Shown here: in pieces, positions 17,224 to 26,456 of the stretch | Layout: each line of letters opens with the position of its first letter | How positions within the stretch are numbered: position 1 is the stretch's first letter | Assembly (NCBI RefSeq): GCF_002246015.1 | Contig: NZ_NOLJ01000003.1 | Location: 156,297 to 200,897 of the forward strand | Length of the DNA: 44,601 nucleotides | Direction of reading: 5' to 3' | Source of the DNA: Nostoc sp. 'Peltigera membranacea cyanobiont' 210A | GTDB lineage: Bacteria > Cyanobacteriota > Cyanobacteriia > Cyanobacteriales > Nostocaceae | Notes under the pieces: generated by a model | Database searches by the model: none | Seen by the model: only the letters and a program-made list of their open reading frames with translations | Told to the model about the DNA's origin: nothing | Position numbers and translations under genes: made by a program

Positions 17224-17427
17224 TTAGCGTCCTAAACTGCGCCAATCGACAAATACATCCTGAACCAACAGTGATTTATTGTAAAGTTGCAGAATAATCA
17301 GCAGAAACACGAAAAATAGCGCCATAAAAACAGCCATCACAGGGGTAGTACCCCAACCTGGAGCCACTTTCCCATATTCAGAGTTAAGTGGTTTCAGGAT
17401 ATCTCCCAACCTAGTCCTTTGTGCCAT
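17224..17427 (-). CDS. psbH: Photosystem II reaction center protein H
   Basis: The 67-residue sequence with the N-terminal [20 protein letters not shown] region, one membrane helix ([18 protein letters not shown]) and the lumenal [11 protein letters not shown] end is a typical cyanobacterial PsbH. PsbH is a single-span subunit near CP47, needed for PSII stability and repair. It lacks the phosphorylated N-terminal extension of plants, as expected. It is divergent from psbN with 85 bases between the start codons, the usual cyanobacterial arrangement. Confidence 0.97.
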   Translation of the reverse strand: MAQRTRLGDILKPLNSEYGKVAPGWGTTPVMAVFMALFFVFLLIILQLYNKSLLVQDVFVDWRSLGR

Positions 17428-17512
17428 AGTTCACCTAAGATTACTTGCCAAAGCTTTTTTTAATCTTCTGTAATATTCTATAAGAATAGCACTCATCATC
17501 TATCTCTCAATT

Positions 17513-17644
17513 ATGGAACCCGCAATAGTTCTTAGCATTTCTATGGCTGCCGTGGTGGTTGCCATCACTGGAATTTCGATTTATACCTCCTTTGGCCCTC
17601 CTAGCAAGGAATTGAACGATCCGTTTGATGACCACGAAGATTAA
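17513..17644 (+). CDS. psbN: Photosystem II protein PsbN
   Basis: A 43-residue protein beginning MEPAIVLSISMAAVVVAITG, one membrane helix, and ending with the conserved SFGPPSKELNDPFDDHED tail. This is a complete PsbN, which in plants helps assemble the PSII reaction centre rather than being a structural subunit. It is divergently placed from psbH, so both promoters lie in 17428-17512. Confidence 0.96.
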   Translation: MEPAIVLSISMAAVVVAITGISIYTSFGPPSKELNDPFDDHED

Positions 17645-17677
17645 AAGAGCTATATCATGTCCGCATAAATTGTTAGT

Positions 17678-17751
17678 GCGATGTCTACGATGGTCACTGA
17701 GCGTAGTCGTTCGCGCAGCGTCTCGTAGAGAAGTGCGGGCTACGCCTACGC
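17678..17751 (-). repeat. Dispersed 29-base repeat, inverted and interrupted
   Basis: The left part GCGATGTCTACGA and the right part GGGCTACGCCTACGC are the two ends of the 29-base repeat on the minus strand. About 46 bases lie between them, themselves palindromic in part (TTCGCGCAGCG, TCTCGTAGAGAAG). Confidence 0.8.
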
Positions 17752-17876
17752 AGACAAGCATTGCTGTTGCTCGTCGGGGTTTCCTCTATGAGTGACTGGT
17801 TTGTGGGGTGCATTGGTGTCAACTTAAGCCGAAAAGCCGAAAACTATATCGGACAGGCGTTTTGCAAATCCCTCAC

Positions 17877-17969
17877 GCCCTCATCCCCTAACCCCTTCTC
17901 CCAAGGGGGAAGGGGAATTGAATGTCTAGCTCCCCTCTCACGGATGGGAGAGGGCTGGGGGGTGAGGGC
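17877..17969. repeat. C/G-rich palindromic element
   Basis: Outer arms GCCCTCATCCCC and GGGGGGTGAGGGC pair. Two inner hairpins are CCCCTTCTCCC/GGGGGAAGGGG and CCCTCTC/GAGAGGG. It looks like a dispersed structured repeat. Confidence 0.85.
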
Positions 17970-18070
17970 AAAACGTTATCACCAAGAGGGTTTCACGTTA
18001 AATTAACACCTATGTATGGGGTGAAATGACTATGGCAATCATAATTAATTACCCAGACATGATATTTGAA

Positions 18071-18098
18071 GTGCGTTACGGCTCAAGCCGTAACGCAC
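18071..18098. repeat. Perfect 13-bp hairpin
   Basis: GTGCGTTACGGCT, a CA loop, and the exact complement. It is 32 bases past the tal stop codon on the minus strand, but no U-tract follows on that strand, so it is not a standard intrinsic terminator. Confidence 0.9.
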
Positions 18099-18129
18099 AC
18101 TACTTTGGATGTTTTTTAATTGGAAGTCT

Positions 18130-19134
18130 CTAATGGGTTGCCACTACCTCTCCTTCCAGGCGAACGAGTCGGTCTGCCAAAAGTTTCTCAAGGTCTTCTA
18201 GTGCCTTGGTGAAACCTTTAATACCTTCGTCTAGTTTGTCAGTTGCCATACGGTCAGCGGCGTGCATCTTGTCATAACTAGCTTTATCAATGGATATCTT
18301 TTCGATTTCCAAGTTTGCTACCTTCGCAGGGTCAAGTTTGCGTGGTAGTTCGCCAACGGTTGCTTGCAATTCAGCCAAAAGTGATGGCGAAATAGTCAGC
18401 AAGTCACTACCTGCAAGTTCAGTAATTTCACCAAGGTTACGGAAACTAGCTCCCATAACTTCGGTTTTGTAGCCAAATTTCTTGTAATAGTTGTAGATTT
18501 GGGTGACAGACAAAACACCTGGATCTTCCGGTGCTGGGTAGCTATCGCGTCCGGTATCTTTTTTGTACCAGTCAAGAATCCGGCCAACGAAGGGAGAAAT
18601 TAGGGTAACGCCAGCTTCTGCACAGGCGATCGCTTGGTGAAGACCAAATAACAAGGTCAGGTTACAGTGAATACCTTCTTTTTCAAGAATTTCCGCAGCG
18701 CGAATACCTTCCCAGGTGCTGGCAATTTTAATTAAAACGCGATCGCGGCCAACTCCAGCAGCTTTATACTGAGCAATTAATTCCCGTGCCTTAGTCAGAG
18801 TAGCTTCGGTATCATAGGACAAGCGAGCATCCACTTCTGTAGACACGCGACCGGGAATGATTTGCAAAATCTTTAATCCAAAGGCAACTGCCAAACGGTC
18901 AAAAGCTAGAGAAACTATCTGTGCTTGGTTGGCTCCGGCTCCGGCATCTTTTTTTGCCTGGAGTAAAGTATGATCAACAATTCCCTGATATCCTGACATT
19001 TGCGCCGCAGCAGTAATCAGAGAAGGATTGGTGGTGGCATCTTGGGGTTTGAACTTTTCAATTGCCTGGATATCCCCCGTATCCGCGACCACAACAGTCA
19101 TTTTCCGCAATTGTTCTAGTAAATTCTTAGACAT
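18130..19134 (-). CDS. tal: Transaldolase
   Basis: A 334-residue transaldolase (TalB type). Motifs include DATTNPSLI with the catalytic Asp, [13 protein letters not shown] with the Schiff-base Lys, NLTLLFG and [13 protein letters not shown]. It transfers dihydroxyacetone units between sugar phosphates in the pentose phosphate pathway. It is the last of three minus-strand genes (gap, pyk, tal) for central sugar breakdown. Gaps of over 250 bases suggest separate promoters. Other cyanobacterial tal genes lie in the opcA/zwf operon, so this may be one of two copies, which cannot be tested here. Confidence 0.95.
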   Translation of the reverse strand: MSKNLLEQLRKMTVVVADTGDIQAIEKFKPQDATTNPSLITAAAQMSGYQGIVDHTLLQAKKDAGAGANQAQIVSLAFDRLAVAFGLKILQIIPGRVSTEVDARLSYDTEATLTKARELIAQYKAAGVGRDRVLIKIASTWEGIRAAEILEKEGIHCNLTLLFGLHQAIACAEAGVTLISPFVGRILDWYKKDTGRDSYPAPEDPGVLSVTQIYNYYKKFGYKTEVMGASFRNLGEITELAGSDLLTISPSLLAELQATVGELPRKLDPAKVANLEIEKISIDKASYDKMHAADRMATDKLDEGIKGFTKALEDLEKLLADRLVRLEGEVVATH

Positions 19135-19270
19135 AAAATACTCCGTGATGTTTGTTTAGGATTTACTTATTCCCCACCAAATTAGTTCTGAGTGCTGAGT
19201 GCTGTTAGCGGATAGCTAAGGTTTAGCCCGTGCTGAGTGAGAAGTTAAGAGTTATTTATTTCCTTGTCTC

Positions 19271-19312
19271 CCCAATCACCAGTCCCCAATCACCAGTCCC
19301 CAGTCTCCAGTT
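19271..19312. repeat. 14-base tandem repeat x3, upstream of tal
   Basis: The unit CCCAATCACCAGTC occurs twice exactly, with a third diverged copy. The unit is a multiple of seven, as for other STRR-like repeats in this window. Confidence 0.85.
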
Positions 19313-19396
19313 CCTTCAATTCTGATTCTGGCAATTTTTCTTAATGATTGCCCAATTTTGCTTACTATCTTGAGCCACAGCCTTATTCTAAGTGGC

Positions 19397-20827
19397 TTAT
19401 GCCGAAATTGGCTGTCCAATGGAATGCACTTTGATTAAGCTAGTTGTGCCTGATTTACCAATTGGAACTCCAGAGGTAATAACTACTTTATCGCCCTTGT
19501 TTGCTAGACCCATGTCTACAACTGTGTTCACTACATTGGTAAACATCTCTTCGGCATTGTGGACTGGTGGAATCAGCAAAGCTTCCACACCCCAAGAAAG
19601 TGCTAGCTGGCGATAAGCGGTGATGTCGGAGGTGAGGGCAATAATGGGAGAAGTCGGCCGATATTTAGACACCATCCTCGCCGTACTTCCTGATGAAGTG
19701 TTACAAAGAATTGCCCGTGAGCCAGTTTCATAAGCGATGCGACAGACGGATTCTGCCACAGATTCGGTAACGCTGAGACTGCCTGCTTCATGACACCAAG
19801 CGTGTTTGCTACCCTCATCTAAAGCTTGTTCTGTCCGCACGGCGATGTTGTGCATCATCTGGACGGCGGCGACGGGATATTGTCCGACAGCTGTTTCACC
19901 AGAAAGCATTACCGCGTCTGTTCCATCCAAGATAGAGTTAGCAACATCGGTTGCTTCGGCGCGGGTGGGATCGGGGGCGCTAATCATCGACTCTAGCATT
20001 TGGGTGGCTGTAATCACCGGCTTGCCAGCACGATTGCAACGGCGAATAATATCTTTTTGAATTAGGGGTACTTCATGAATTGGCACTTCCACCCCTAAAT
20101 CGCCACGGGCAATCATAATCGCGTCGGCAACGTTCAGAATGGAGTCAAAGTTTTCTACTGCCTCCGATCTTTCGATTTTGGCAATTAAGCGGATCGAAGC
20201 ACCAGCTGCTTCAATCATCCGTCTGGCGGGTTCTAAGTCTTGTGGCGATCGCACGAAGGATGCCGCTACCCAGTCTACACCCAACTGAATCCCAAAACGC
20301 AGATCCAACAAGTCTTTTTCGGTGATCGAACTTACAGGTAAAGGCGTTTGGGGCAGGTTTACTCCCTTGTGCGTAGAAATTAACCCGCCATTTTTCACTT
20401 GGGCCCGAATGCGATCGGCATCGCGATCGGTAACTATCAATTTGACGCGACCATCATTAATTAAAATCGGTTCGCCAGGTCGCACCATTGCAAATAAAGT
20501 CGGCAATGGTAGGGGTAGTTCGTCAATACTCTCACCCTTTTCTTGCAAAACAAAAGTAACTTCAGTACCAGCTTCTAAATTTAAACCTTCCGGTGGTAAA
20601 GTTCCCAAACGAATTTTGGGACCACACAGGTCTTGCATAATGGCGATCGGCTTTTGCAACTCAGTACTAATCTGCCTGAGATAGTGAGCCGTTTGGGCGT
20701 GGAATTCATAAGCTCCGTGGGAAAAATTCAGCCGTGCCACGTTCATTCCAGCTTTTACCAAGGCTTGCAGCTTTTCAGGTGCAGATGTAGCCGGGCCAAC
20801 AGTACAAATGATTTTGGTTCGACGCAT
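19397..20827 (-). CDS. pyk: Pyruvate kinase
   Basis: A 476-residue pyruvate kinase: MRRTKIICTVGPATS at the N-terminus, the NFSHG motif, MQDLCGPKIRLG, the active-site signature LIAKIERSEAVENF with the catalytic Lys, MIARGDLGVEVP, ATQMLESM, and the C-terminal effector domain with SSGSTARMVSKYRPTSPI. It makes ATP and pyruvate from phosphoenolpyruvate. ATG 20827 is the conserved start; 31 extra upstream codons to 20920 are encoded by repeat DNA. The leader upstream of the start contains an inverted repeat with a dispersed repeat in its loop (20857-20917), which could influence expression. Confidence 0.97.
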   Translation of the reverse strand: MRRTKIICTVGPATSAPEKLQALVKAGMNVARLNFSHGAYEFHAQTAHYLRQISTELQKPIAIMQDLCGPKIRLGTLPPEGLNLEAGTEVTFVLQEKGESIDELPLPLPTLFAMVRPGEPILINDGRVKLIVTDRDADRIRAQVKNGGLISTHKGVNLPQTPLPVSSITEKDLLDLRFGIQLGVDWVAASFVRSPQDLEPARRMIEAAGASIRLIAKIERSEAVENFDSILNVADAIMIARGDLGVEVPIHEVPLIQKDIIRRCNRAGKPVITATQMLESMISAPDPTRAEATDVANSILDGTDAVMLSGETAVGQYPVAAVQMMHNIAVRTEQALDEGSKHAWCHEAGSLSVTESVAESVCRIAYETGSRAILCNTSSGSTARMVSKYRPTSPIIALTSDITAYRQLALSWGVEALLIPPVHNAEEMFTNVVNTVVDMGLANKGDKVVITSGVPIGKSGTTSLIKVHSIGQPISA

Positions 20828-20856
20828 AGGGATTGGGGGTTGAGGAGTAACTTGCA

Positions 20857-20917
20857 AATTTGGATGCTTTGAGCGTAGGCGTAGCCCGTCGTAGACATCG
20901 CACAAAACATCCAAATT
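20857..20917. promoter_or_regulatory. Inverted repeat in the pyk leader enclosing a 29-base repeat
   Basis: The arms AATTTGGATGCTTT (20857-20870) and AAAACATCCAAATT (20904-20917) are complementary at 13 of 14 positions. The 33-base loop is almost exactly one dispersed 29-base repeat. The structure ends 29 bases from the pyk start codon. Whether it lies in the transcript depends on the promoter, which I cannot locate. Confidence 0.6.
20873..20901 (+). repeat. Dispersed 29-base repeat, perfect copy
   Basis: Same sequence as 15807-15835 and 41020-41048. It occupies the loop of the pyk leader inverted repeat. Confidence 0.93.
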
Positions 20918-21037
20918 CACACGTGCTTCATATCACTGGTTTGCTAAATAAAAATACTAGATTCCGTTTTATTTTCGGAGTATTTACCATTTGACCCAAA
21001 TCCCAAAAGTTCCTAGTCAAGAGTCAGCAGTCAAAAG

Positions 21038-21083
21038 CTAATGGCTAATGGCTAATGACTAATGACTAATGACTAATGACTAA

Positions 21084-21084
<1 letters not shown>
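21038..21084. repeat. Heptamer tandem repeat CTAATGA/CTAATGG, 6.7 units
   Basis: Two CTAATGG units are followed by four CTAATGA units and a partial unit that touches the gap stop codon. Confidence 0.93.
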
Positions 21085-22175
<1,091 letters not shown>

Positions 22176-22326
22176 TCAAAATAGATTGCCTTTTACTCTT
22201 TACTCTTTGATCCTGACAGTCTCAGTCGGCTAAGGCATATTTACTTGGCATATTTTAAGGATTGGGGCATGGGGCATTAATTATTCTCCTCTGCTCCTCT
22301 GCTCCCCTGCTCCCCCACTCCCCAAT

Positions 22327-24165
22327 TCAAGTGGTTTGGACAAATCGCTTAATTTCACCACAGGCAATATAAGACTTGCCATCTGGTGCTGTTTTGACTT
22401 CATCAACGACGTAAAGCATTCCTTCTTCGCGAACCGATCGCGGAAAACGCATGTTCCAATCTGGTTCATATCCGTCGGAAACCACCCTAGCACGTAGTTT
22501 ACTGCCATCTTTGACACACTGAACTAAAATGCTGTCTCCTACACTGTCAGTTGTAGGAAGATCGGCAGCACTGGCAGGGCCTTTGGAAGCTTTACCTGTG
22601 TTAGTTGGATACGCTTGTCTAGGAGCGACAAAGATATCTGTTTCACCGGGTTGAGCAAAACGGGTAATCTTACCACCTACCCGATAGAAAGTGCGTTCGC
22701 TTGAGAGTTCCAACCTTTCAACGACATAGCGTGCCCCCTCGGCACGAATGGCGCGGGGAAACTGGATGTTCTTGGTTGAATCGTAGCCTTCGGACATGAC
22801 CTTGACCCGCAGTTTACCCCCTTCACGAACACAGTGCAATTCAACGCCTGAACCGACTTCATTCACAATGGGCATGGCGTACACTTCATCGCCAGCAGTG
22901 ACACCACGACCCACCAAATCGCTGCGATTGCGCGTCATCGTCTGGTAAGTCTGATCCCGCATCTCTTTCCGTCCAGCATTACCTAGAGCTTTTTGAGCGA
23001 TCCGACTGGCGAAATATTCAAGCTGATCGATTTCTTCAGCAATTTCAAAATTCTCGTTCAAGCCTTTATCCCGCAAATCTTTCACAAGCGATCGCAGGAT
23101 TTGTTCAGCTTCCTGATGCTTGCCATGTTCAGCGAGATTAAGCCCAGTCTCTTTGGCCTTAGCGATCGTCAGGCGACTCAGTTCCAGAATGATATGGCTT
23201 GTAGCAGCAAAAGCTGCTTCCTCAACAGTGCCAACTTTGGCGACGACATCAACTGTACCTGACACGCTTTGAATGCGGTCATCTTGCACAACATCGGCGC
23301 TGTAATGCAGCTTCATCACAGGTAACTCACCAACTTGAGCGCTTAATATCCCCAGACTCAAACCGAGAAGTTTGTCCTCACCCTCATAAAGCTCTCCCAA
23401 GGTGATGACAGCTTGACCAGCGTTATTTTGGGTAACTTTAGCCAGACTTAAGGTATCAACTAGGCTGACACCATCAGCCAATTCAAGTGTCACCTTCAGG
23501 TTCTGTCCTACTACTGCTCTCAGACTGTCTAGCTCAATACTAAACACTTCAGTTGCTTCGTCGATGCTTTGAATGAAGTAGAAGTTGCCCGTAGCTGCCC
23601 TTGCCATCCCAATCAGCAGGTCTTCATTGAAACCCTGAGCAAAGCCTAACGTAGTTGTGATAATGCCTTCCTCAGCTTTTTGCCCTGCTGTCGCCGTCAG
23701 TATTTTGGGGTCTTGAATGCCCATATTGGCATGACCATCGGTAAGCAGGAGAACACGGTTTATTTTTTGCGGGTCGAGTCGCGTTTTCACGTGTTCGCAT
23801 CCTTTGAGCCATCCCCCCGATAAGTTGGTAATACCGCCGGCTCTCACCTTGCGGATGGAATTTTTCAGTGTAGATTTGTTAGTCACAGCTTGGGGTGGCA
23901 CAACACTATCCACTTCATCGTCGTAAACAACTACTGAGAGAATGTCATTTGGCTCAAGTCGATCTACCACAGACTCAGCCGCTTTGAGCGCGTGATGCAA
24001 GGGAGCGCCTGCCATAGAGCCGGAACGGTCAATTACAAGCGAAAGGTTAAGGTTACGTCGAGGAGATTTAGCTATGTCAGGACGAAAACGTAGCAGAATA
24101 TTAGTCTTTAATGAAGATCCTGCGGCGAGAATAGACTGGTCAAATTCGTAACTTGTCTTAATCAT
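22327..24165 (-). CDS. von Willebrand factor A domain protein with duplicated C-terminal domain
   Basis: A 612-residue protein without a signal peptide. The vWA domain (about 40-215) has a full MIDAS site: D46-x-S48-x-S50 in VIDRSGSM, a Thr in GGITNLSGG and an Asp in LLLTDGHAN. It is followed by a beta-rich region and helices (about 220-410). At the C-terminus two homologous segments of about 63 residues (441-503 and 546-608) share Q/HCV-x-x-G-x-KLR, GY, FPR and a YVV core. The vWA domain binds metal and probably a protein ligand. I do not recognise the repeated domain. The gene stands alone on the minus strand. Confidence 0.85.
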   Translation of the reverse strand: MIKTSYEFDQSILAAGSSLKTNILLRFRPDIAKSPRRNLNLSLVIDRSGSMAGAPLHHALKAAESVVDRLEPNDILSVVVYDDEVDSVVPPQAVTNKSTLKNSIRKVRAGGITNLSGGWLKGCEHVKTRLDPQKINRVLLLTDGHANMGIQDPKILTATAGQKAEEGIITTTLGFAQGFNEDLLIGMARAATGNFYFIQSIDEATEVFSIELDSLRAVVGQNLKVTLELADGVSLVDTLSLAKVTQNNAGQAVITLGELYEGEDKLLGLSLGILSAQVGELPVMKLHYSADVVQDDRIQSVSGTVDVVAKVGTVEEAAFAATSHIILELSRLTIAKAKETGLNLAEHGKHQEAEQILRSLVKDLRDKGLNENFEIAEEIDQLEYFASRIAQKALGNAGRKEMRDQTYQTMTRNRSDLVGRGVTAGDEVYAMPIVNEVGSGVELHCVREGGKLRVKVMSEGYDSTKNIQFPRAIRAEGARYVVERLELSSERTFYRVGGKITRFAQPGETDIFVAPRQAYPTNTGKASKGPASAADLPTTDSVGDSILVQCVKDGSKLRARVVSDGYEPDWNMRFPRSVREEGMLYVVDEVKTAPDGKSYIACGEIKRFVQTT

Positions 24166-24313
24166 TTTTTATATCCCTTAGAATTGTCTGTTATCAGCTA
24201 CAAGCCTTGTGAAGCATAGACAGTAAGTGCTTTATTTAGTGTACCCAGAAATAAGTTTATTCAGTATATAAATGCTGTTTAATGTAAAATTTTATAGTTT
24301 TATTATCTTGCCA

Positions 24314-24340
24314 GCGTAGACAAAGCCCGTCGTAGACATT
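24314..24340 (+). repeat. Degenerate 29-base dispersed repeat
   Basis: Reads GCGTAGACAAAGCCCGTCG then TAGACATT, so it matches at the ends but is altered at the centre and terminus. It lies between the vWA and Rieske genes. Confidence 0.7.
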
Positions 24341-24424
24341 CTCGACTCTCCGGTACTCAAAGGCGATCGCACTGGTCACAATTGCGGGAAACTGAAAGCA
24401 GATATATAAGGAGAGGAGAACCTA

Positions 24425-24784
24425 ATGAGTTGGACTAAAGTTCTTGGAGTCGATGCACTTTCCCCAGGTGCGCGAGAAGTGGTGAAAGTTGGCAACCGGA
24501 AAATTCTGCTTTTGAATCACGAAAATCAGCTTTATGCTGTAGATAACAACTGTCCCCACTTAAAATTACCGTTGAAAAGTGGGAAAATTACTGAAAGTGG
24601 GGCAATAGTTTGTACCTTCCATCGCAGTGCTTTTGACCTGCGGACTGGTGAGGTACAAGGATGGTGTGCGTGGCCACCTGGTGTAGGTAAGGTACTCTCG
24701 TTGGTTTCACAACCAAAAACACTGCCAGTGTTTCCGATTCGTGTGGAAGAAGGCAATATCTGGGTTGATGTACAAGAGGAATAA
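24425..24784 (+). CDS. Rieske [2Fe-2S] domain protein
   Basis: A 119-residue stand-alone Rieske protein. Cluster ligands are C43 and H45 (NNCPHL) and C63 and H66 (VCTFHRS), with a 17-residue spacing typical of the ferredoxin-like and oxygenase-type Rieske fold. There is no membrane anchor, so it is soluble and cytoplasmic. It may serve as an electron carrier for an oxygenase or nitrite-reductase-like enzyme; the partner is not encoded next to it. The start is well supported by an AGGAGAGGAG ribosome binding site. A bidirectional terminator follows. Confidence 0.92.
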   Translation: MSWTKVLGVDALSPGAREVVKVGNRKILLLNHENQLYAVDNNCPHLKLPLKSGKITESGAIVCTFHRSAFDLRTGEVQGWCAWPPGVGKVLSLVSQPKTLPVFPIRVEEGNIWVDVQEE

Positions 24785-24832
24785 ACTCTCACCCTAAATT
24801 TACTGAAATAGGGTTGAGAAAAAAAGCAATAA

Positions 24833-24863
24833 AAACCCCAGCCAATGAGTTTAGCTGGGGTTT
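24833..24863. terminator. Bidirectional terminator, Rieske / hsp20
   Basis: The stem AAACCCCAGC / GCTGGGGTTT has T-rich sequence beyond it on both strands. It lies between two convergent genes and can end both. Confidence 0.85.
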
Positions 24864-24925
24864 CTATTAAAATTTACCTATTTCAAAGATATAGGAATCA
24901 TGGAATGAGAAAATACAACATCTTC

Positions 24926-25471
24926 TCAAGCAGTTTCAACACTTTGCTGTGATGTAATGTTGGATTGTGTGTTACTACCATTGCCAGCTTCTATAGAAGC
25001 TGTAGCATTTTGAGATTGGCCTAAATTGACTTTGAATACCTTACTTTGCTCTTGCTCCAGTTTGGGTAAAGTCAAAATTAAAATCCCATCTTTCAGGTCT
25101 GCCTTAACTTGTTGATTCTGAACTTTGGTTGGCAGAGGAATTACTCTAGCGAACTTGCCATACCGGAATTCCGAATGCACTTTATCCTTAGATTGGGAAT
25201 GTTTTTCGTAACGATGCTCACCAGCAATCGAAACTGCATCTTGAGTAACTTGAACATCCAAGTCTTTACCTTCCACGCCTGGAATCTCAACTCTTAATAG
25301 CAACTCTGAACCATTATCATGTAATTCAACCGCAGGTACCCACGCTGTTCTCGGTGATGCAGAAATATCTGAGTTACCACGCTCGGCTACTGTCAGATCA
25401 GAGAATAGTTGATCCATTTGACGACGCAGAATCTCCATTTCACGGAATGGTTCCCAACGAATGAGTGCCAT
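24926..25471 (-). CDS. Small heat-shock protein, Hsp20 family
   Basis: A 181-residue Hsp20 (alpha-crystallin) chaperone. The N-terminal MALIRWEPFREMEILRRQMD is typical of cyanobacterial HspA-like proteins. The alpha-crystallin domain spans about 45-150 (AWVPAVELHDNGSELLLRVE, GVEGKDLDVQV, GILILTLPK), ending in a flexible Asn/Ser/Gln-rich tail longer than in most HspA proteins. Such proteins hold unfolding proteins and protect thylakoids in heat. I see no CIRCE element upstream. The convergent terminator at 24833 ends it. Confidence 0.94.
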   Translation of the reverse strand: MALIRWEPFREMEILRRQMDQLFSDLTVAERGNSDISASPRTAWVPAVELHDNGSELLLRVEIPGVEGKDLDVQVTQDAVSIAGEHRYEKHSQSKDKVHSEFRYGKFARVIPLPTKVQNQQVKADLKDGILILTLPKLEQEQSKVFKVNLGQSQNATASIEAGNGSNTQSNITSQQSVETA

Positions 25472-25965
25472 ATTTCAATCTCTCCTTAACTTTCTAATTC
25501 AATTTTGGGTAATCAATCAAAGTTTTAGAGGTATTTTTTAGAGAGGAGCTTTATTTGCTTTGTTTCTTCTCTCTAGTAAGTAATTTAATAAAAGAAGAAT
25601 CTAAAAACAGTTGGGTAAACCGTACAGACATAGGTTGGATTTACCGTATCAAACAAAACAATCATCAAAAGCTTGAGAATAGTTAATGTCAAAGGAAGTA
25701 GGCAATCATAAATTAAACTAGATTATGTAATGTAAATTTAATTAAATTCCCTTATGGTTAGAAGCTCTAGCCCGATGCTAAAGGCTAGAGCCACTGATTC
25801 TTCTCTCGACGGAGACGCTGCCTTCAGCCAGACATCAGACCTCTTGCACAAATGCAAAATTTGCCCACCCTGCGGGATCTTGCTACATCCCCCTTCTCCC
25901 AATATTGGGCTACGGTGTACACACAAGTCGAAAAAAGCTTGATTTTCCATTGTTTTCTCGTTAAT

Positions 25966-25993
25966 CTCGTTCCCATACTCTGTATGGGAATGC
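25966..25993 (+). repeat. 28-base hairpin repeat, copy 2
   Basis: CTCGTTCCCATAC, then T, then the pairing GTATGGGAA and TGC. Same class as 12785-12812. Confidence 0.85.
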
Positions 25994-26047
25994 CTGATTT
26001 AGGGGCTGTTGCCTCCAGTCAGATATTGAGTCAGAGACTCAATGAAT

Positions 26048-26075
26048 GCATTCCCAGTCCGAGACTGGGAACGAG
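26048..26075 (-). repeat. 28-base hairpin repeat, copy 3, inverted
   Basis: GCATTCCCAGTC, then CGA, then GACTGGGAA and CGAG. It is the inverted form of the element at 25966-25993. Confidence 0.85.
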
Positions 26076-26152
26076 GAAAGTCAAGGTTTTTAGGACTTGT
26101 GTGTACACCGTAGAGATTTAGGGTGAGGACTTTTGATTCATGCAATAGGTCT

Positions 26153-26251
26153 ATTGAGTCTCTCACTCAATGAATGTATTCCCCGGCGACAGCCCAGGAA
26201 AGAGTCAAGCCTCATCAATTTAGGTTTTTAAGGCTTGTGTGTACACCATAG
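26153..26251 (+). repeat. Diverged direct copy of the element's right arm
   Basis: Aligns with 26025-26113: both start ATTGAGTC, continue ACTCAATGAATG and ATTCCC, and end TTGTGTGTACACC then TAG. The initial palindrome is preserved although its loop differs (ATTGAGT-CTCTC-ACTCAAT). The copy has a few short insertions. Confidence 0.75.
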
Positions 26252-26456
26252 CTTTGGCTATTTGGGGTTCTTCGAGTTTAATTAAGTAATAGTTCTCCTG
26301 GCTCATCTGTAACTTTTCCATACACCCTGTGCTGAAGTATGGTGGTAAGCGACGATGATTTTATTTACAATCTGGTGATAGAGTTTTGCTTTCTGATTTC
26401 ATGTTCAGTTTTATTCAAAAAATTATTCCTGATTGAAAATTAACTTAGTAACTGAT

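Larger units (their letters stand above)
17645..18129. other. Gene-free repeat-rich region between psbN and tal
   Basis: No supported coding sequence; an 81-codon frame at 17761-18006 is made of repeat DNA. From left to right it holds an interrupted inverted copy of the 29-base repeat (17678-17751), a C/G-rich long palindrome (17877-17969) and a perfect hairpin (18071-18098). Confidence 0.75.
25910..26113. mobile_element. MITE-like element with 20-bp perfect terminal inverted repeats
   Basis: The termini ctacggtgtacacacaagtc (25910-25929) and its exact complement (26094-26113) are perfect. The similarity continues inward for about 14 more bases with a few mismatches. Each arm contains one copy of the 28-base hairpin repeat in opposite orientation (25966-25993, 26048-26075), so the whole 204 bases can fold as one long structure. 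A short palindrome (attgagtcagagactcaat, 26025-26043) sits inside. No transposase is encoded and no target-site duplication is obvious. Confidence 0.65.
25472..26456. other. Gene-free region with multi-copy palindromic element
   Basis: No coding sequence is supported; small frames here are made of repeat sequence. The left half (25472-25740) is AT-rich and should contain the hsp20 promoter. The right half carries an inverted-repeat element (25910-26113) and a second direct copy of its right arm (26153-26251), described separately. The final 180 bases would hold the kinase promoter. Confidence 0.75.

Noticed and set aside
17761..18006. 81-codon open frame between psbN and tal
   Set aside because: Its sequence is made of the C/G-rich palindromic repeat; no protein-like pattern.
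25754..26121. Small open frames on both strands upstream of the giant kinase
   Set aside because: They run through the inverted-repeat element, have odd composition and overlap each other.
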